Shown here piece after piece: positions 43,801 to 52,478 of a DNA stretch of 64,000 nt; position 1 is the first letter of the stretch, and each line of letters opens with the position of its first letter. The position numbers and the translations under genes were made by a program. Source of the stretch: Pseudoduganella buxea (GTDB taxonomy: Bacteria; Pseudomonadota; Gammaproteobacteria; Burkholderiales; Burkholderiaceae_D); NCBI RefSeq assembly GCF_009720835.1, contig NZ_WNKZ01000017.1:1-64000 (forward strand), in the 5' to 3' direction. The notes under the pieces were generated by a model that was not told the DNA's origin, did no database searches, and saw only the letters and a list, made by a program, of their open reading frames with translations.

Positions 43801-44152
43801 GGCGCGTTTCGCCGCGGAAGCCCGCTTCCAGGATGGCGCGGTTCCAGTCCCAGATCTCGGGCCACGTGGCCGGCACGGTGCCGCCCAGCGCGCCCGGGTG
43901 GCGGGCCCCCGCGATCTCGGCATAACCGTCGTTATAGATCATCACGTGGTCAAGGCCCCACATCAGCACCATCGCCACGGGGGAGTTCAGCACGATGTCG
44001 ACCGTGGTGCGCAAGGCGGGCGTCCAGCCGTCCGGGGCGCCCAGCGCGGTGGCGCGCCAGTCGAACGCGCGTACCAGTTCGCCGACGGCACCGCCGCCGC
44101 GCGGCCGGTACGTATCCAGGCCGCTCATGGCGGCGTCGCCGGGGCAGTTCAT
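40817..44152 (-). CDS. Multi-PAS hybrid sensor histidine kinase with two receiver domains
   Basis: A 1111-residue cytoplasmic hybrid kinase. Four PAS-type domains lie at about 50-165, 195-320, 330-450 and 455-570 (the last with WVWISSSMSRL-type PAC). A His-kinase domain (GGVAHDFNNVLQIISG, His about 608) and an ATPase domain (NLAINARDAM, DTGCGM, GTGLGLSMAYG) follow. Two receivers come last, LFTDVVMPG (about 855-970) and LFTDVSLPG (about 985-1100). There is no membrane helix or signal peptide. The start is the ATG at 44152, which overlaps the upstream TGA (ATGA); a second ATG at 44128 lacks a ribosome site. It is coupled to the REC-kinase gene. Confidence 0.9.
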   Translation of the reverse strand: MNCPGDAAMSGLDTYRPRGGGAVGELVRAFDWRATALGAPDGWTPALRTTVDIVLNSPVAMVLMWGLDHVMIYNDGYAEIAGARHPGALGGTVPATWPEIWDWNRAILEAGFRGETRQHLGAGFTVLRNGSPEDVWFDLFYTPVHDSCGEVGGVLCTVVEVTRRIQRERRLERDRLELDQQNRRLRAETTLLRELFEQAPSFMAVLRGPEHVFELANPPYQQLVGGRDVLGRRVADALPEVRGQGFIELLDKVYASGQPYVGRQQKVELLTAPGQLEARYLDFVYQPLRAPDGSVTGVFVDGIDVTDRIITEERLRMAQQAGGIGSFEWFPATGKLVVSNQYRRVWGLPDDVEVTQDMLVALVDERDREKVGPHRLRDDVNPLAYTEYRIRRPDTGEVRWVARQGEVLEGPTEAQRRYVGVAFDITGRKQIEQELRTSQDRLAAIFGQASVGLSELSLEGRFQRVNGALCQMLARDESAILGLHMDELIHPDDMAGNRALVARLLDTGEPFTIEKRYMRPDGTWVWISSSMSRLDDGGGQPVALIAVKADITERRRIEAALRDLNDTLEQRVAREIAERDKAEEALRQAQKMEAVGQLTGGVAHDFNNVLQIISGNLHLLGQHLQADAVARRRLDMAVGAVERGAKLSSQLLAFARRQPLQPVVADLGRLVSNMDELLRRALGEAVELVTVVGSGLWNTLVDPGQIENVILNLAINARDAMQGAGRLTIELGNAVLDEYYVNNLVDVPSGQYVMLSVTDTGCGMPPDVLQRAFEPFFTTKPEGEGTGLGLSMAYGFVKQSRGHIKIYSEPGQGTSVKIYLPRTMTAAVDDMTPRDGPVTGGSETILVVEDDDGVRTVVIDMLAALGYRVLHAENGEQALRIVESGEAIDLLFTDVVMPGALRSPELARMAQELQPGMAVLFTSGYPQNSIVHGGRLDAGLELLSKPYRREELARKLRHVLNNRSQAALARARRDGAHAIDAGNLLEPQPAIGRDASLRVLVVEDNLDSQQMVCELVGMLGHTVSGVSDGEAAWELMQTQEFDILFTDVSLPGISGIELARKVLAARDVQVIFSTGYGKEALDHLEFKAACLRKPYDLLELQAALDQARQAR

Positions 44153-45288
44153 GCGGCCTGCCCGGCCAGCGCTGGCGAACCGTCGGTCAGCCCGGCGCTG
44201 CCCTGGCGCGGCAGCGTCACCGTGGCCACCGTGCTGTCGCCGTCGGCGCGCACCGTCAGCTCGCCGCCATGGGCGCGCACGAAGGTGCTGGCCGTGTACA
44301 GCCCCAGACCCAGGCCCTGGCCGGACTTGCGGCTCTCGCCGCGGCGCTGGAACGGCTCGAAGAGACCGTCCAGGTGCCCGGGGGCGATGGCGCCGCGATT
44401 GACGATGGTGATGCGCACACGGCCCGGGTCGGTACCGTCCAGCCGCAGCAGCACCGGCTGGTCCGCCTCGCCGTGCTGCAGCGCGTTGCCCAGCAGGTTC
44501 GACAGGGCCTGCGACAGGATGCCGGCATCGACCGGCGCGGCGCAGTCGCCGCTGCGCTCGATGGCGATGCGCGCCGGCCGCTCGGGCGCGACGAATTCCT
44601 CGGCGATGGCACGGCACAGCTGGTCGACATCGTGCGCGGCCGGGCGCAGCACCATCTCGCCGGAGCGGATGCGGGCCAGGTCGAGCATCTGGTCGACCAT
44701 CTGCGCCATGCGCCGCGCGCTGCCCTGGATGCGCTGCGCTGTCACGGCCACCTTCGGGTGGTCCGTCATCATCGGCAGCAGCATGGCGCCGTTCATCACC
44801 ACCGACAGCGGCGTACGCAGGTCGTGCCCCAGCACGGCCATGAACATCTCGTTCAGGTGCAGCGCGCGCCGCAACTGCTCCAGCTGCTGCGACATCTGCT
44901 TCTTCTGCTGGTACAGCTCGACGAAGACATTGACCTTGCTGACCAGGGCCTTGGCGTCGATCGGCTTGTACAGGAAGTCGACGGCGCCGGCTTCGTAGCC
45001 GCGGAAGCTGTAGCTCGGCTCGCGCGAGGCGGCGGTCAGGAAAATCAGCGGAATGGCGCGGGTGCGTTCGCTGCCACGTATCAGTTCGGCCAGCTCGAAG
45101 CCGTCCATGTTCGGCATCTGCACGTCGACCAGGGCCAGCGCCACTTCGTGCACCAGCAGCAGTTCCAGCGCCTCGGCGCCGGAGGCGGCCTTGAGCAGGG
45201 TGATGCCGGGCCGCGCCAGCAGGGCGTCGATGGCGATCAGGTTCTGCGGAACGTCGTCCACGATCAGAATATTGATGGGTGCTGTCAC
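44149..45288 (-). CDS. Receiver-histidine kinase fusion protein
   Basis: A 379-residue protein with an N-terminal receiver (ILIVDDVPQN, VDVQMPNMDGF, LTAASR, YKPIDAKALVSKV; 1-~125). It is followed by HisKA (MAVLGHDLRTPLSVVM) and HATPase domains (NLLGNALQHGEA, GQGLGLGLYTAST). This order allows the receiver to control the kinase. The start chosen is GTG at 45288 (VTAPINILIVDD) with GAAGAGA upstream; an ATG at 45360 would add 24 residues with no homology. The stop overlaps the hybrid kinase start by 4 bases, so the two probably act in one phosphorelay. Confidence 0.88.
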   Translation of the reverse strand: MTAPINILIVDDVPQNLIAIDALLARPGITLLKAASGAEALELLLVHEVALALVDVQMPNMDGFELAELIRGSERTRAIPLIFLTAASREPSYSFRGYEAGAVDFLYKPIDAKALVSKVNVFVELYQQKKQMSQQLEQLRRALHLNEMFMAVLGHDLRTPLSVVMNGAMLLPMMTDHPKVAVTAQRIQGSARRMAQMVDQMLDLARIRSGEMVLRPAAHDVDQLCRAIAEEFVAPERPARIAIERSGDCAAPVDAGILSQALSNLLGNALQHGEADQPVLLRLDGTDPGRVRITIVNRGAIAPGHLDGLFEPFQRRGESRKSGQGLGLGLYTASTFVRAHGGELTVRADGDSTVATVTLPRQGSAGLTDGSPALAGQAA

Positions 45289-45577
45289 AACGTCTCTTCG
45301 TTTCGATGGATCATCGATGAGGGAAAACCGGACGCAACAAGCCACTGGACGCGCGGCCATGCCGGCGGCGAGCGGTTATTGCGATGAGTCCGAATGGTAC
45401 AGTATTTGCCAAAATGACAGCGCATTATTGGCCGGCGGGCGCGCGCGCATTTCGTTCCCCCTGGACGAGAGACGTTTCTATTTTGCAAACCATGATGGCG
45501 GCCGGGGGGCAGACGCCGATCGGCATTTCAGGGTAACATCGCGGCTTTTCGACACCACGCCTTCACACCGGACCCCT
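45289..45577. other. Divergent region between the kinase pair and the fRMsr gene
   Basis: 289 bases without a called gene, serving both directions. A stretch around 45400-45420 (GGTACAGTATTTGCCAAAATGACAGC) is the most A+T-rich and may hold promoters. No clear operator was found. Confidence 0.5.
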
Positions 45578-46084
45578 ATGACTTTCCACCTCAGCGATAC
45601 CGCCTACGGCACCGATACGCCCGCAGCGAAACAGACCATGTACGCCGACCTGCGCTCGCAGCTGCAGGGGCTGGTGCAGGGCGAAACGGACTGGATCGCC
45701 AACACGGCCAATTTCAGTTCGCTCGTCTTCAACACGATGCCGGGCCTGAACTGGGCCGGTTTTTATTTCCTCAAGACGCAGGATGAACTGGTGCTGGGCC
45801 CGTTCCAGGGCAAGCCTGCCTGCATCCGCATCAAGCGGGGCCGGGGCGTGTGCGGCACGACGGTGGAAAAAGGCGAGGCCATCGTGGTGGCGGACGTGCA
45901 TGCCTTCCCCGGCCACATCGCCTGCGACGTCAATTCTCGCTCGGAACTGGTGGTGCCCGTGTTCTCGAAAGGCGAGATCGTCGGCGTGTTCGACCTGGAC
46001 AGCCCGCTGCCGAACCGCTTCGACGAAGTGGATGCGGAAGGCATCGGGTCGCTGGTGAAGATCCTCGAAGGGACGCTGGCTTAA
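45578..46084 (+). CDS. msrC: Free methionine-(R)-sulfoxide reductase (GAF domain)
   Basis: A 168-residue GAF protein that reduces free Met-R-sulfoxide. The three catalytic/resolving Cys of the family are present: Cys82 (KPACIRI), Cys92 (GRGVCGTTV) and Cys116 (HIACDVNSRSELVVPV). NWAGFYFL and GVFDLDSP are typical. The start at 45578 (MTFHLSDTAYG) is preferred; the frame remains open for many codons upstream without homology. It stands alone between two convergent or divergent regulators and is a soluble oxidative-repair enzyme. Confidence 0.93.
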   Translation: MTFHLSDTAYGTDTPAAKQTMYADLRSQLQGLVQGETDWIANTANFSSLVFNTMPGLNWAGFYFLKTQDELVLGPFQGKPACIRIKRGRGVCGTTVEKGEAIVVADVHAFPGHIACDVNSRSELVVPVFSKGEIVGVFDLDSPLPNRFDEVDAEGIGSLVKILEGTLA

Positions 46085-46094
46085 AGGCTCCGCC

Positions 46095-46919
46095 CTACAC
46101 CAGCAGCGCCGCGCTCATCGACTTGGCCTGCGCCGCCGCCTCTTCCAGCAGCGCGGCGGTGGCCGGCTCGTTCAGGTACTGCAGCAAGGCCGTGCTGCGG
46201 GTCAGGCCGGGATCGTCGCGCGACGGCAGCGGCGATTGCACCGGCGAGAGCTCGCGTGCCAGCAGCAAGGTGTCGCGCAGACCCTGCGGCGGAATGCCGA
46301 TGGCGCCGCCACGCAGCGACACGATGGCCAGTGCCACGGGTTCGGGCACCTGCAGCTTCTTCATGATTTCGCGCGCGATGATTTCCTGCGCCGCGCCCAG
46401 CCAGTCGTCCCGATCGTCCAGCAGGCCCGGCATCGTGTCGGCCCTGCCCAGCAGGTAGAAGCCACCCACCTCGTGCATGATGCCGGCAAACAGGGCCGTG
46501 TCGGCGTCGACCCGCGTGATGCGCTGGGCGATCACGTAGGCCAGGGCCGCCACGTGGGCCGAATAGCGCCACAGCTGCTCGGCCTGGGCGCGCAGGCCGG
46601 GGTCGATGATGCGCGCGCCGAACTGGCGCACCACCATGGCGGCCGCCAGCGAATAGAGGTTGCGGTAACCCAGCCGCATCACGGCCGTGCGTACGCTGGT
46701 GGCCAGGGCGGCGCCATTGGAGCGGAACACGGCCGAATTGGCCAGCGCCACGGCGCGTGCCGCCAGCACGGGCTCGGCCAGCAGCTTCTTGATGACGTCT
46801 TCGTCGTGGCAGGCCGGGTCGGCCAGGCACAGTTGCAATGACAGGGCCGCGTTGACGCTGGTCGGGAAGACCAGCTCGCCGCGCTGCGCCTCGGCCACGA
46901 TCACGGCGAAGTCCTTCAT
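46095..46919 (-). CDS. HDOD domain-containing protein
   Basis: A 274-residue protein that is almost entirely an HDOD domain (about 15-215; FPTSVNAALSLQ, AVMRLGYRNLYSLAAAM, HVAALAYVIAQ, GIMHEVGGFYLLG). HDOD domains are degenerate HD phosphohydrolases used as signalling scaffolds. The start at 46919 (MKDFAVIVAEA) has AAGGA 6 bases upstream; the ATG at 46934 lacks one. It is convergent with the msrC gene (10-base gap between stops) and divergent from the MEDS kinase. Confidence 0.88.
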   Translation of the reverse strand: MKDFAVIVAEAQRGELVFPTSVNAALSLQLCLADPACHDEDVIKKLLAEPVLAARAVALANSAVFRSNGAALATSVRTAVMRLGYRNLYSLAAAMVVRQFGARIIDPGLRAQAEQLWRYSAHVAALAYVIAQRITRVDADTALFAGIMHEVGGFYLLGRADTMPGLLDDRDDWLGAAQEIIAREIMKKLQVPEPVALAIVSLRGGAIGIPPQGLRDTLLLARELSPVQSPLPSRDDPGLTRSTALLQYLNEPATAALLEEAAAQAKSMSAALLV

Positions 46920-47098
46920 TTTTTCCTTTTCCATGGCAGCACTATAACCGTGATTGCTACCGATTAAATAGTTGCGACAGCAAAAAAATATCGTGCCGTT
47001 TGCCCCGGCGGCGGCGGCGCCGGTCCAAGCAATTAAAGACTGATCCGTAGTATCATCGGCGCTTGAGGGGCCCCGGCCCGCCGCACACAGGAATCACC

Positions 47099-48613
47099 AT
47101 GGCACTCGCGCAACGCAATTCAGGTATCCCCGCCGTCGGCGATATTCCCTGGGGTGCCCACTTCTGCCAGTTCTATCGCGACGAGGCGGACCTGGTCGAA
47201 ACGCTGGTGCCGTACTTCACGGCCGGCCTGCTGGCCAATGAAGCCTGCCTGTGGATCACGTCCGGTTCGCTCGATGCCGACAAGGCCAGGGCGCTGCTGC
47301 ACGCGGCCGTGCCCGACCTGGAGCGCCGCATCGCCGGCGGCCAACTGGAAATCGTACCGATCAGCCACTGGTATGTGCCGGGCGACGCCTTCGAGGCCGA
47401 CGCCGTGCTGGCCGGCTGGATCGAGCGCGAACGCCAGGCCAGGGAACGGGGCTTCGAGGGCCTGCGCCTGTCCGGCGACACCATCTGGGTGCAGCGCTCC
47501 GGCTGGAACGACTTCATGCACTACGAACGCAAGGTCAACGGCGCCTTCCGCAGCCTGCGCCTGGTGGCCCTGTGCACCTATTGCTCTGAAACGTGCACGG
47601 CATCGGACGTCATCGATGTCTGCAGCCACCATGAATTCGCGCTGGCACGGCGCCAGGGCGCCTGGCAGCTGCTGGAAAGCTCGTCGCTGAAATCGGCCAA
47701 GGAAGAACTGGTGCGCCTGAATGCCGAGCTGGAGGGACGCGTCAGCGAACGCACGGCGGACCTGAACGCGGCCCTGCGCGCGCGCGACGAGTTCCTGGCC
47801 ATGCTGGGCCACGAGCTGCGCAATCCGCTTGCCCCCATCCGCACAGCGTCGGAATTCATCCGCAAGGCTGCGCCGGACGCATCGCCGATCGCCCGCAGCT
47901 CGGAAATCCTCAACCGCCAGGTGACGCACCTGGCGCGCCTGGTGGACGACCTGCTCGACGTGGCCCGCATCACGCAGGGCCATGTGCAGGTCGAGCCGCG
48001 CGACGTGTCGCTGGCCCATGTCATCGACATCGCGGTGGAACAGGCCCGCCCCTTCCTGGCCCAGCGCCGCCATGCGTTCACGATCACCCTGCCCGACGCC
48101 GGTGTGACGGTCAACGCCGATCCGACCCGCCTTGCCCAGGTGTTCGGCAACCTGCTGCACAACGCGGCCAAGTACACGCCCGACGGCGGCAGCATCGACA
48201 TCGGCGCGACGGTCGAGGACGGACGGGCCGTCGTGCGCGTGCGCGACAGCGGCGCCGGCATTCCGCGCGACCAGCTGGGATCGATCTTCGAACTGTTTTC
48301 CCAGCTGCCCCGCTCGCTGGCCCGCTCCGACGGTGGCCTGGGCATCGGCCTGACCCTGGCCAAGCGCGTCGTCGAGGCGCACGGCGGCACCATCGAAGCG
48401 CGCAGCGACGGCCCGGACCGGGGCAGCGAATTCATCGTCAGCCTGGAACTGGCCGGCGTGGCCGCCGCCGCGATCGAGCTGGCGACCGCGCCGGAGGGCT
48501 TGCGCATGCCCGTTGCGGCGCCGCCCTTCCCGATGCCGCACCTGTGCGGCGAGCACGACTCCTCGCCACCGGCCAGCCCGGCCGGACATGCGCACGTGAT
48601 TCCGGCAGGCTGA
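47099..48613 (+). CDS. MEDS-domain sensor histidine kinase
   Basis: A 504-residue kinase. An N-terminal MEDS domain covers about 10-185 (WGAHFCQFYRDEADLVETLVPYFTAGLLANEACLWI), a sensory module named from methanogens. Then come a short coiled coil, a HisKA domain (MLGHELRNPLAPIRTASEF) and a HATPase domain (NLLHNAAKYTPDGGS, DSGAGIP, GGLGIGLTLAKRVVEAHGG). The last ~45 residues are Pro/Ala-rich. There is no membrane helix, so it is a cytoplasmic sensor. TAGTAT at about 47048 is a possible -10. No response regulator gene is adjacent. Confidence 0.9.
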   Translation: MALAQRNSGIPAVGDIPWGAHFCQFYRDEADLVETLVPYFTAGLLANEACLWITSGSLDADKARALLHAAVPDLERRIAGGQLEIVPISHWYVPGDAFEADAVLAGWIERERQARERGFEGLRLSGDTIWVQRSGWNDFMHYERKVNGAFRSLRLVALCTYCSETCTASDVIDVCSHHEFALARRQGAWQLLESSSLKSAKEELVRLNAELEGRVSERTADLNAALRARDEFLAMLGHELRNPLAPIRTASEFIRKAAPDASPIARSSEILNRQVTHLARLVDDLLDVARITQGHVQVEPRDVSLAHVIDIAVEQARPFLAQRRHAFTITLPDAGVTVNADPTRLAQVFGNLLHNAAKYTPDGGSIDIGATVEDGRAVVRVRDSGAGIPRDQLGSIFELFSQLPRSLARSDGGLGIGLTLAKRVVEAHGGTIEARSDGPDRGSEFIVSLELAGVAAAAIELATAPEGLRMPVAAPPFPMPHLCGEHDSSPPASPAGHAHVIPAG

Positions 48614-48812
48614 CCAACCCTTAACTTTTTAGCTGTGGTGCTACCCGCCCTCACCCCGCGGGCAGGCGTCTTCGCGCGCCGACCGCCGACGGGCCTACCA
48701 CGAAAAATAGTGACCTATGGTGACAAAATGCAATCGTGCGTTGCAACTATGCATACACATGTTAGGATTTGCTTAATTGTTCAAGTTGTTCAACCCACCA
48801 AGAAGGCTCCAC

Positions 48813-49358
48813 ATGAAAAAAGTATTCGCCAGCAAGATCGCCACTTCCCTCCTGCTGTCCGCCGGCCTGCTGGCCAGCGGTGTTGCCGCCGCCGATGAAA
48901 CGCTGACGTTCGACGCAGCCGGCAATACAATCTTCGGCATGACGCACGCCACGGCCGGTTCGTTCGACGACACCTTCCTGTTCGCCGTCGATACCAACAC
49001 CCAAGCCTGGCTGAGCGGCACCGCCGTTGTCGGCAAAACCTTCATCAACGGTGCCCGCAGCGCCAACTACTCGATCTCGAACATCACGTTCTTCTCGGAA
49101 GTGAACGGCGTGCGTACCAACCTGGACACCGATTTCTCGTCCAACGGCGGCATCGAGTTCTTCCCGGTCGACAGCCTGCTGAACGGCACCTACGGCTTCA
49201 CCGTCTCCGGTTCGACCGCCATCGGCGGTTCGTACGCGGGCAACCTGAACGTCGTCACGGCGCCAGTACCAGAGCCATCGACCTACGCCATGCTGGGCCT
49301 GGGCCTGGGCCTGCTGGCCTTCACGGCTCGCCGCAAGTCGAACAACAAGCTGGGTTAA
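48813..49358 (+). CDS. FxDxF-type PEP-CTERM exported protein
   Basis: A 181-residue protein with a signal peptide (1-27, GVAAAD). The FxDxF motif is FDDTF (about 49-53). The C-terminal sorting signal is VPEPSTYAMLGLGLGLLAFTARRKSNN, meaning cleavage at PEP by exosortase/EpsH-type systems and a basic tail. PEP-CTERM proteins are linked to exopolysaccharide and biofilm matrix. The start at 48813 (MKKVFASKIA) has AGAAGG upstream. A strong terminator follows, so it is a single-gene unit. Confidence 0.92.
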   Translation: MKKVFASKIATSLLLSAGLLASGVAAADETLTFDAAGNTIFGMTHATAGSFDDTFLFAVDTNTQAWLSGTAVVGKTFINGARSANYSISNITFFSEVNGVRTNLDTDFSSNGGIEFFPVDSLLNGTYGFTVSGSTAIGGSYAGNLNVVTAPVPEPSTYAMLGLGLGLLAFTARRKSNNKLG

Positions 49359-49784
49359 TCCTCCGCTTGATGTGAAAAAACCCGCTACGGCGGGTTTTTT
49401 CGTTGGACGGCCTGCATTCCGGTGCAGCTCACGACGACCCTCGGTGGTACCGCGACTTTCGGCCACGAATACTCGACGATGCAGGCCCGAACTGGCTCGG
49501 GCAGCCGTTGCGACAACACCATTTCTCCAAGATCGCCGTAAAGGCGCTGCAGCCACATTTCCTGCGAAAAGCCTGGAACGGTCCACGCGAACGAAGTCGC
49601 GCGCTTTCGTCCCGGAGCGGGCTCGCCGGCCAGGACGCCAAGCCCTACCGGTGGCCCGGATGCCATGCGCGCCGCATGGAGAGGCACGTTCTTCCCCACC
49701 GCCCAGCCCCCACCCCGAAACAGGTAAAATGCAGCCCTGACAAGTCGCGGCCCTTCGCCGCGCCAGCCTTACCGAAGCCGAGAC
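49359..49784. other. 426-base gap upstream of mutS
   Basis: After the terminator at 49375-49400 there are about 380 bases with no gene I would support: open frames exist on both strands but show no homology, no ribosome binding sites and clash with each other. TAAAAT at about 49726 is a possible mutS -10. Nothing else stands out. Confidence 0.6.
49375..49400. terminator. Bidirectional terminator after the PEP-CTERM gene
   Basis: AAAAAACCCGC pairs with GCGGGTTTTTT around TACG, 16 bases past the stop codon. Confidence 0.92.
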
Positions 49785-52478
49785 ATGAACGCCCCAGCCG
49801 AAATCAATGCCGCCGCTGTCAAGAACAGCCCCGCCGAAAAAGTCACGCCCATGATGCAGCAGTATCTGCGCATCAAGAGCGAGCATCCGTCGATGCTGGT
49901 GTTCTACCGGATGGGCGACTTCTATGAGCTGTTCTTCGACGATGCGGAAAAGGCGGCGCGTGTGCTGGGCATTACCTTGACGGCGCGCGGTTCGCAGAAC
50001 GGGCAGCCGATCAAGATGGCCGGCGTGCCCTTCCACTCGCTCGATGGCTACCTGGCCAAGCTGGTCAAGCTGGGCGAGTCCTGCGCCATCTGCGAGCAGA
50101 TCGGCGATCCGGCCACCAGCAAGGGGCCGGTGGAGCGCAAGGTGGTGCGCATCGTCACACCCGGCACCCTGACCGATTCGGACCTGCTGCCGGAGAAATC
50201 GGAACGGCCCCTGCTGGCCATGTTCATGATGAGCCAGCGCAAGCAGGTCACGGCGGGCCTGGCCTGGCTGTCGCTCGCTTCGGGCAGCCTGCGCCTGATG
50301 GAGTTTTCCGGCGACGCCCGCGCCGTCAATGCGCGACTGGTGCAGGAACTGGAACGCATCGTGCCGGCCGAGATCCTGCGCGCCGACAGCGGCGAGCTGT
50401 TCGACGATATCGCCATCTGCCACGTCAACAACGTGCCGGAATGGCACTTCGACGTGGTGCACGGCCACAAGTCGCTGCTGGACCAGCTGGGCGTGGCCAC
50501 GTTGACGGGCTTCGGCGCGGACGGCATGGGCGCCGCCTTCGGCGCTGCCGGCGCGCTGCTGCGTTATGCCCAGTCGACCCAGGGACGCGGCCTGCAGCAC
50601 GTGAAAAGCCTGTCCTGCGAAAGCGAGACGGAGTTCATCGGCCTGGACGCAGCGACGCGGCGCAACCTGGAACTGACGGAAACCATTCGCGGCCAGGAGT
50701 CGCCTACCCTGTTTTCGCTGCTGGACGGCTGCCGCACGGCGATGGGGTCGCGCCTCTTGCGCCACTGGCTGCACCATGCGCGGCGCGACCAGGCCGTGGC
50801 GCGCGCGCGCCATGATGCCATCGCCGCGCTGATGCAGGACGACGCCACCGGCTCGCTGGGCTTCCACCTGCAGCACGTGCCGGACATCGAACGCATCACC
50901 ACGCGCGTGGCCCTGCTGACGGCCCGCCCGCGCGACCTGGCCGCCCTGCGCGACGGCCTGCAGCAGCTGCCCAAGCTGCAAAAGAGCCTGCAGCGCGTGC
51001 TGGACCTGGATTCGCCCGGCAGCCTGCTGCACCGCATCCACGATGCGCTGGCCACGCCGCAGGCCTGCGTCGACCTGCTGGTGCGGGCCGTGATGCCGGA
51101 GCCGGCCACGATGGTGCGCGACGGCGGCGTCATCGCGCGCGGCTTCGACGCCGAGCTCGACGAGCTGCGCGGCCTGTCCGAGAACGCCGGCCAGTACCTG
51201 GTCGAACTGGAAGCACGCGAACGGGCCCGCACCGGCATTGCCAACCTGCGCGTCGAATACAACCGCGTGCACGGCTTCTATATCGAAGTGACCAACGGCC
51301 AGGCCGACAAGGTGCCGGACGACTACCGCCGCCGCCAGACCCTGAAGAACTGCGAACGCTACATCACGCCGGAGCTGAAGGCCTTCGAGGACAAGGCCCT
51401 GTCGGCCCAGGACAAGGCACTGGCGCGGGAAAAAGTCCTGTACGACCAGCTGCTGGCCGACCTGGCGCCGTCGATCACGATCCTGCAATCGATCGCCCAG
51501 GGCCTGGCCCAGCTGGATACCCTTACGGCGTTGACGGAACACGCGCTGCGCAACAACTGGTGCGCACCGAACCTGGTGGCCCATTCCTGCATCGACATCG
51601 TCGAAGGCCGCCATCCCGTGGTGGAAAACCAGATCGAGCGCTTCATCGCCAACGACTGCAAGTTCGGCGACGAGCGCCGCCTGCTCTTGATCACGGGCCC
51701 GAACATGGGCGGTAAATCGACCTTCATGCGCCAGGTCGCGCTGATCACGCTGCTGGCGTATATCGGCAGCTACGTACCTGCCGCCAGCGCCACGATCGGC
51801 CCGATCGACCGCGTCTTCACCCGCATCGGCGCCACCGACGACCTGGCCGGCGGACGCTCGACCTTCATGGTGGAGATGACGGAGGCGGCAACGATCCTGA
51901 ACGGCGCCACCGAGCACTCGCTGGTGCTGATGGACGAAATCGGGCGCGGCACGTCCACCTTCGACGGCCTGGCCCTGGCCTGGGCCATCGCCCGCCACCT
52001 GATCGAGACGAGCCGCAGCTTCACCCTGTTCGCCACCCATTACTTCGAGCTGACCCAGCTGCCCGAGAGCCACCCGACGGCGGCCAACGTGCACCTGTCG
52101 GCGGTGGAGCACAAGGACAGCATCGTCTTCCTGCACGCCGTGCAGGCCGGCCCCGCCTCGCAAAGCTACGGCCTGCAGGTGGCGCAGCTGGCCGGCGTGC
52201 CGCAGGGTGTCATCAAGGCCGCGCGCAAGCACCTGGCGCGGCTGGAGGCGCAGGCACTCGATGCGACGCCGCAGCTGGACCTGTTCGCCGCGCCCCGTGC
52301 GGACGCCAACGACGACGTGGCCGAAGCGCCGGTGCCGGCGGCCGTGCCCGACCCCGCGCTGGACGAGCTGCTGGCGGCGCTGGACGAACTCGATCCGGAC
52401 GCGCTGTCGCCGCGCGAGGCGCTGGACCGGCTGTACCAGCTGAAGCGCCTGGCCGCGCCGGCAGCGGCGACCCGATGA
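49785..52478 (+). CDS. mutS: DNA mismatch repair protein MutS
   Basis: An 897-residue mismatch-recognition ATPase. The mismatch-binding Phe-x-Glu lies in GDFYELFF near residue 50. The clamp, lever and connector domains follow, and the ATPase domain has Walker [11 protein letters not shown] and Walker [19 protein letters not shown]. The C-terminal 80 residues are Ala/Asp/Pro-rich and end with a helical tetramerisation-type segment ([16 protein letters not shown]). It overlaps the following gene by 4 bases (ATGA). Confidence 0.97.
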   Translation: MNAPAEINAAAVKNSPAEKVTPMMQQYLRIKSEHPSMLVFYRMGDFYELFFDDAEKAARVLGITLTARGSQNGQPIKMAGVPFHSLDGYLAKLVKLGESCAICEQIGDPATSKGPVERKVVRIVTPGTLTDSDLLPEKSERPLLAMFMMSQRKQVTAGLAWLSLASGSLRLMEFSGDARAVNARLVQELERIVPAEILRADSGELFDDIAICHVNNVPEWHFDVVHGHKSLLDQLGVATLTGFGADGMGAAFGAAGALLRYAQSTQGRGLQHVKSLSCESETEFIGLDAATRRNLELTETIRGQESPTLFSLLDGCRTAMGSRLLRHWLHHARRDQAVARARHDAIAALMQDDATGSLGFHLQHVPDIERITTRVALLTARPRDLAALRDGLQQLPKLQKSLQRVLDLDSPGSLLHRIHDALATPQACVDLLVRAVMPEPATMVRDGGVIARGFDAELDELRGLSENAGQYLVELEARERARTGIANLRVEYNRVHGFYIEVTNGQADKVPDDYRRRQTLKNCERYITPELKAFEDKALSAQDKALAREKVLYDQLLADLAPSITILQSIAQGLAQLDTLTALTEHALRNNWCAPNLVAHSCIDIVEGRHPVVENQIERFIANDCKFGDERRLLLITGPNMGGKSTFMRQVALITLLAYIGSYVPAASATIGPIDRVFTRIGATDDLAGGRSTFMVEMTEAATILNGATEHSLVLMDEIGRGTSTFDGLALAWAIARHLIETSRSFTLFATHYFELTQLPESHPTAANVHLSAVEHKDSIVFLHAVQAGPASQSYGLQVAQLAGVPQGVIKAARKHLARLEAQALDATPQLDLFAAPRADANDDVAEAPVPAAVPDPALDELLAALDELDPDALSPREALDRLYQLKRLAAPAAATR

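Noticed and set aside
40691..44998. Very long open frame on the plus strand opposite the hybrid kinase genes
   Set aside because: It lies antisense to two clear kinase genes with conserved motifs. High GC third positions remove stop codons in the opposite frame; the translated product has no family features.
49403..49927. Plus-strand frame running into mutS from the gap upstream, and an opposing minus-strand frame
   Set aside because: The two frames conflict with each other, neither has recognisable sequence, and the plus frame overlaps the mutS start out of frame.
48762..52232. Long minus-strand open frame opposite the PEP-CTERM gene and mutS
   Set aside because: It is a shadow of mutS and neighbours. 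The same explanation holds for long frames opposite fimV (6671-9814), the TonB receptor (23065-25779), the helicase (33015-35696) and leuC (13567-15078).
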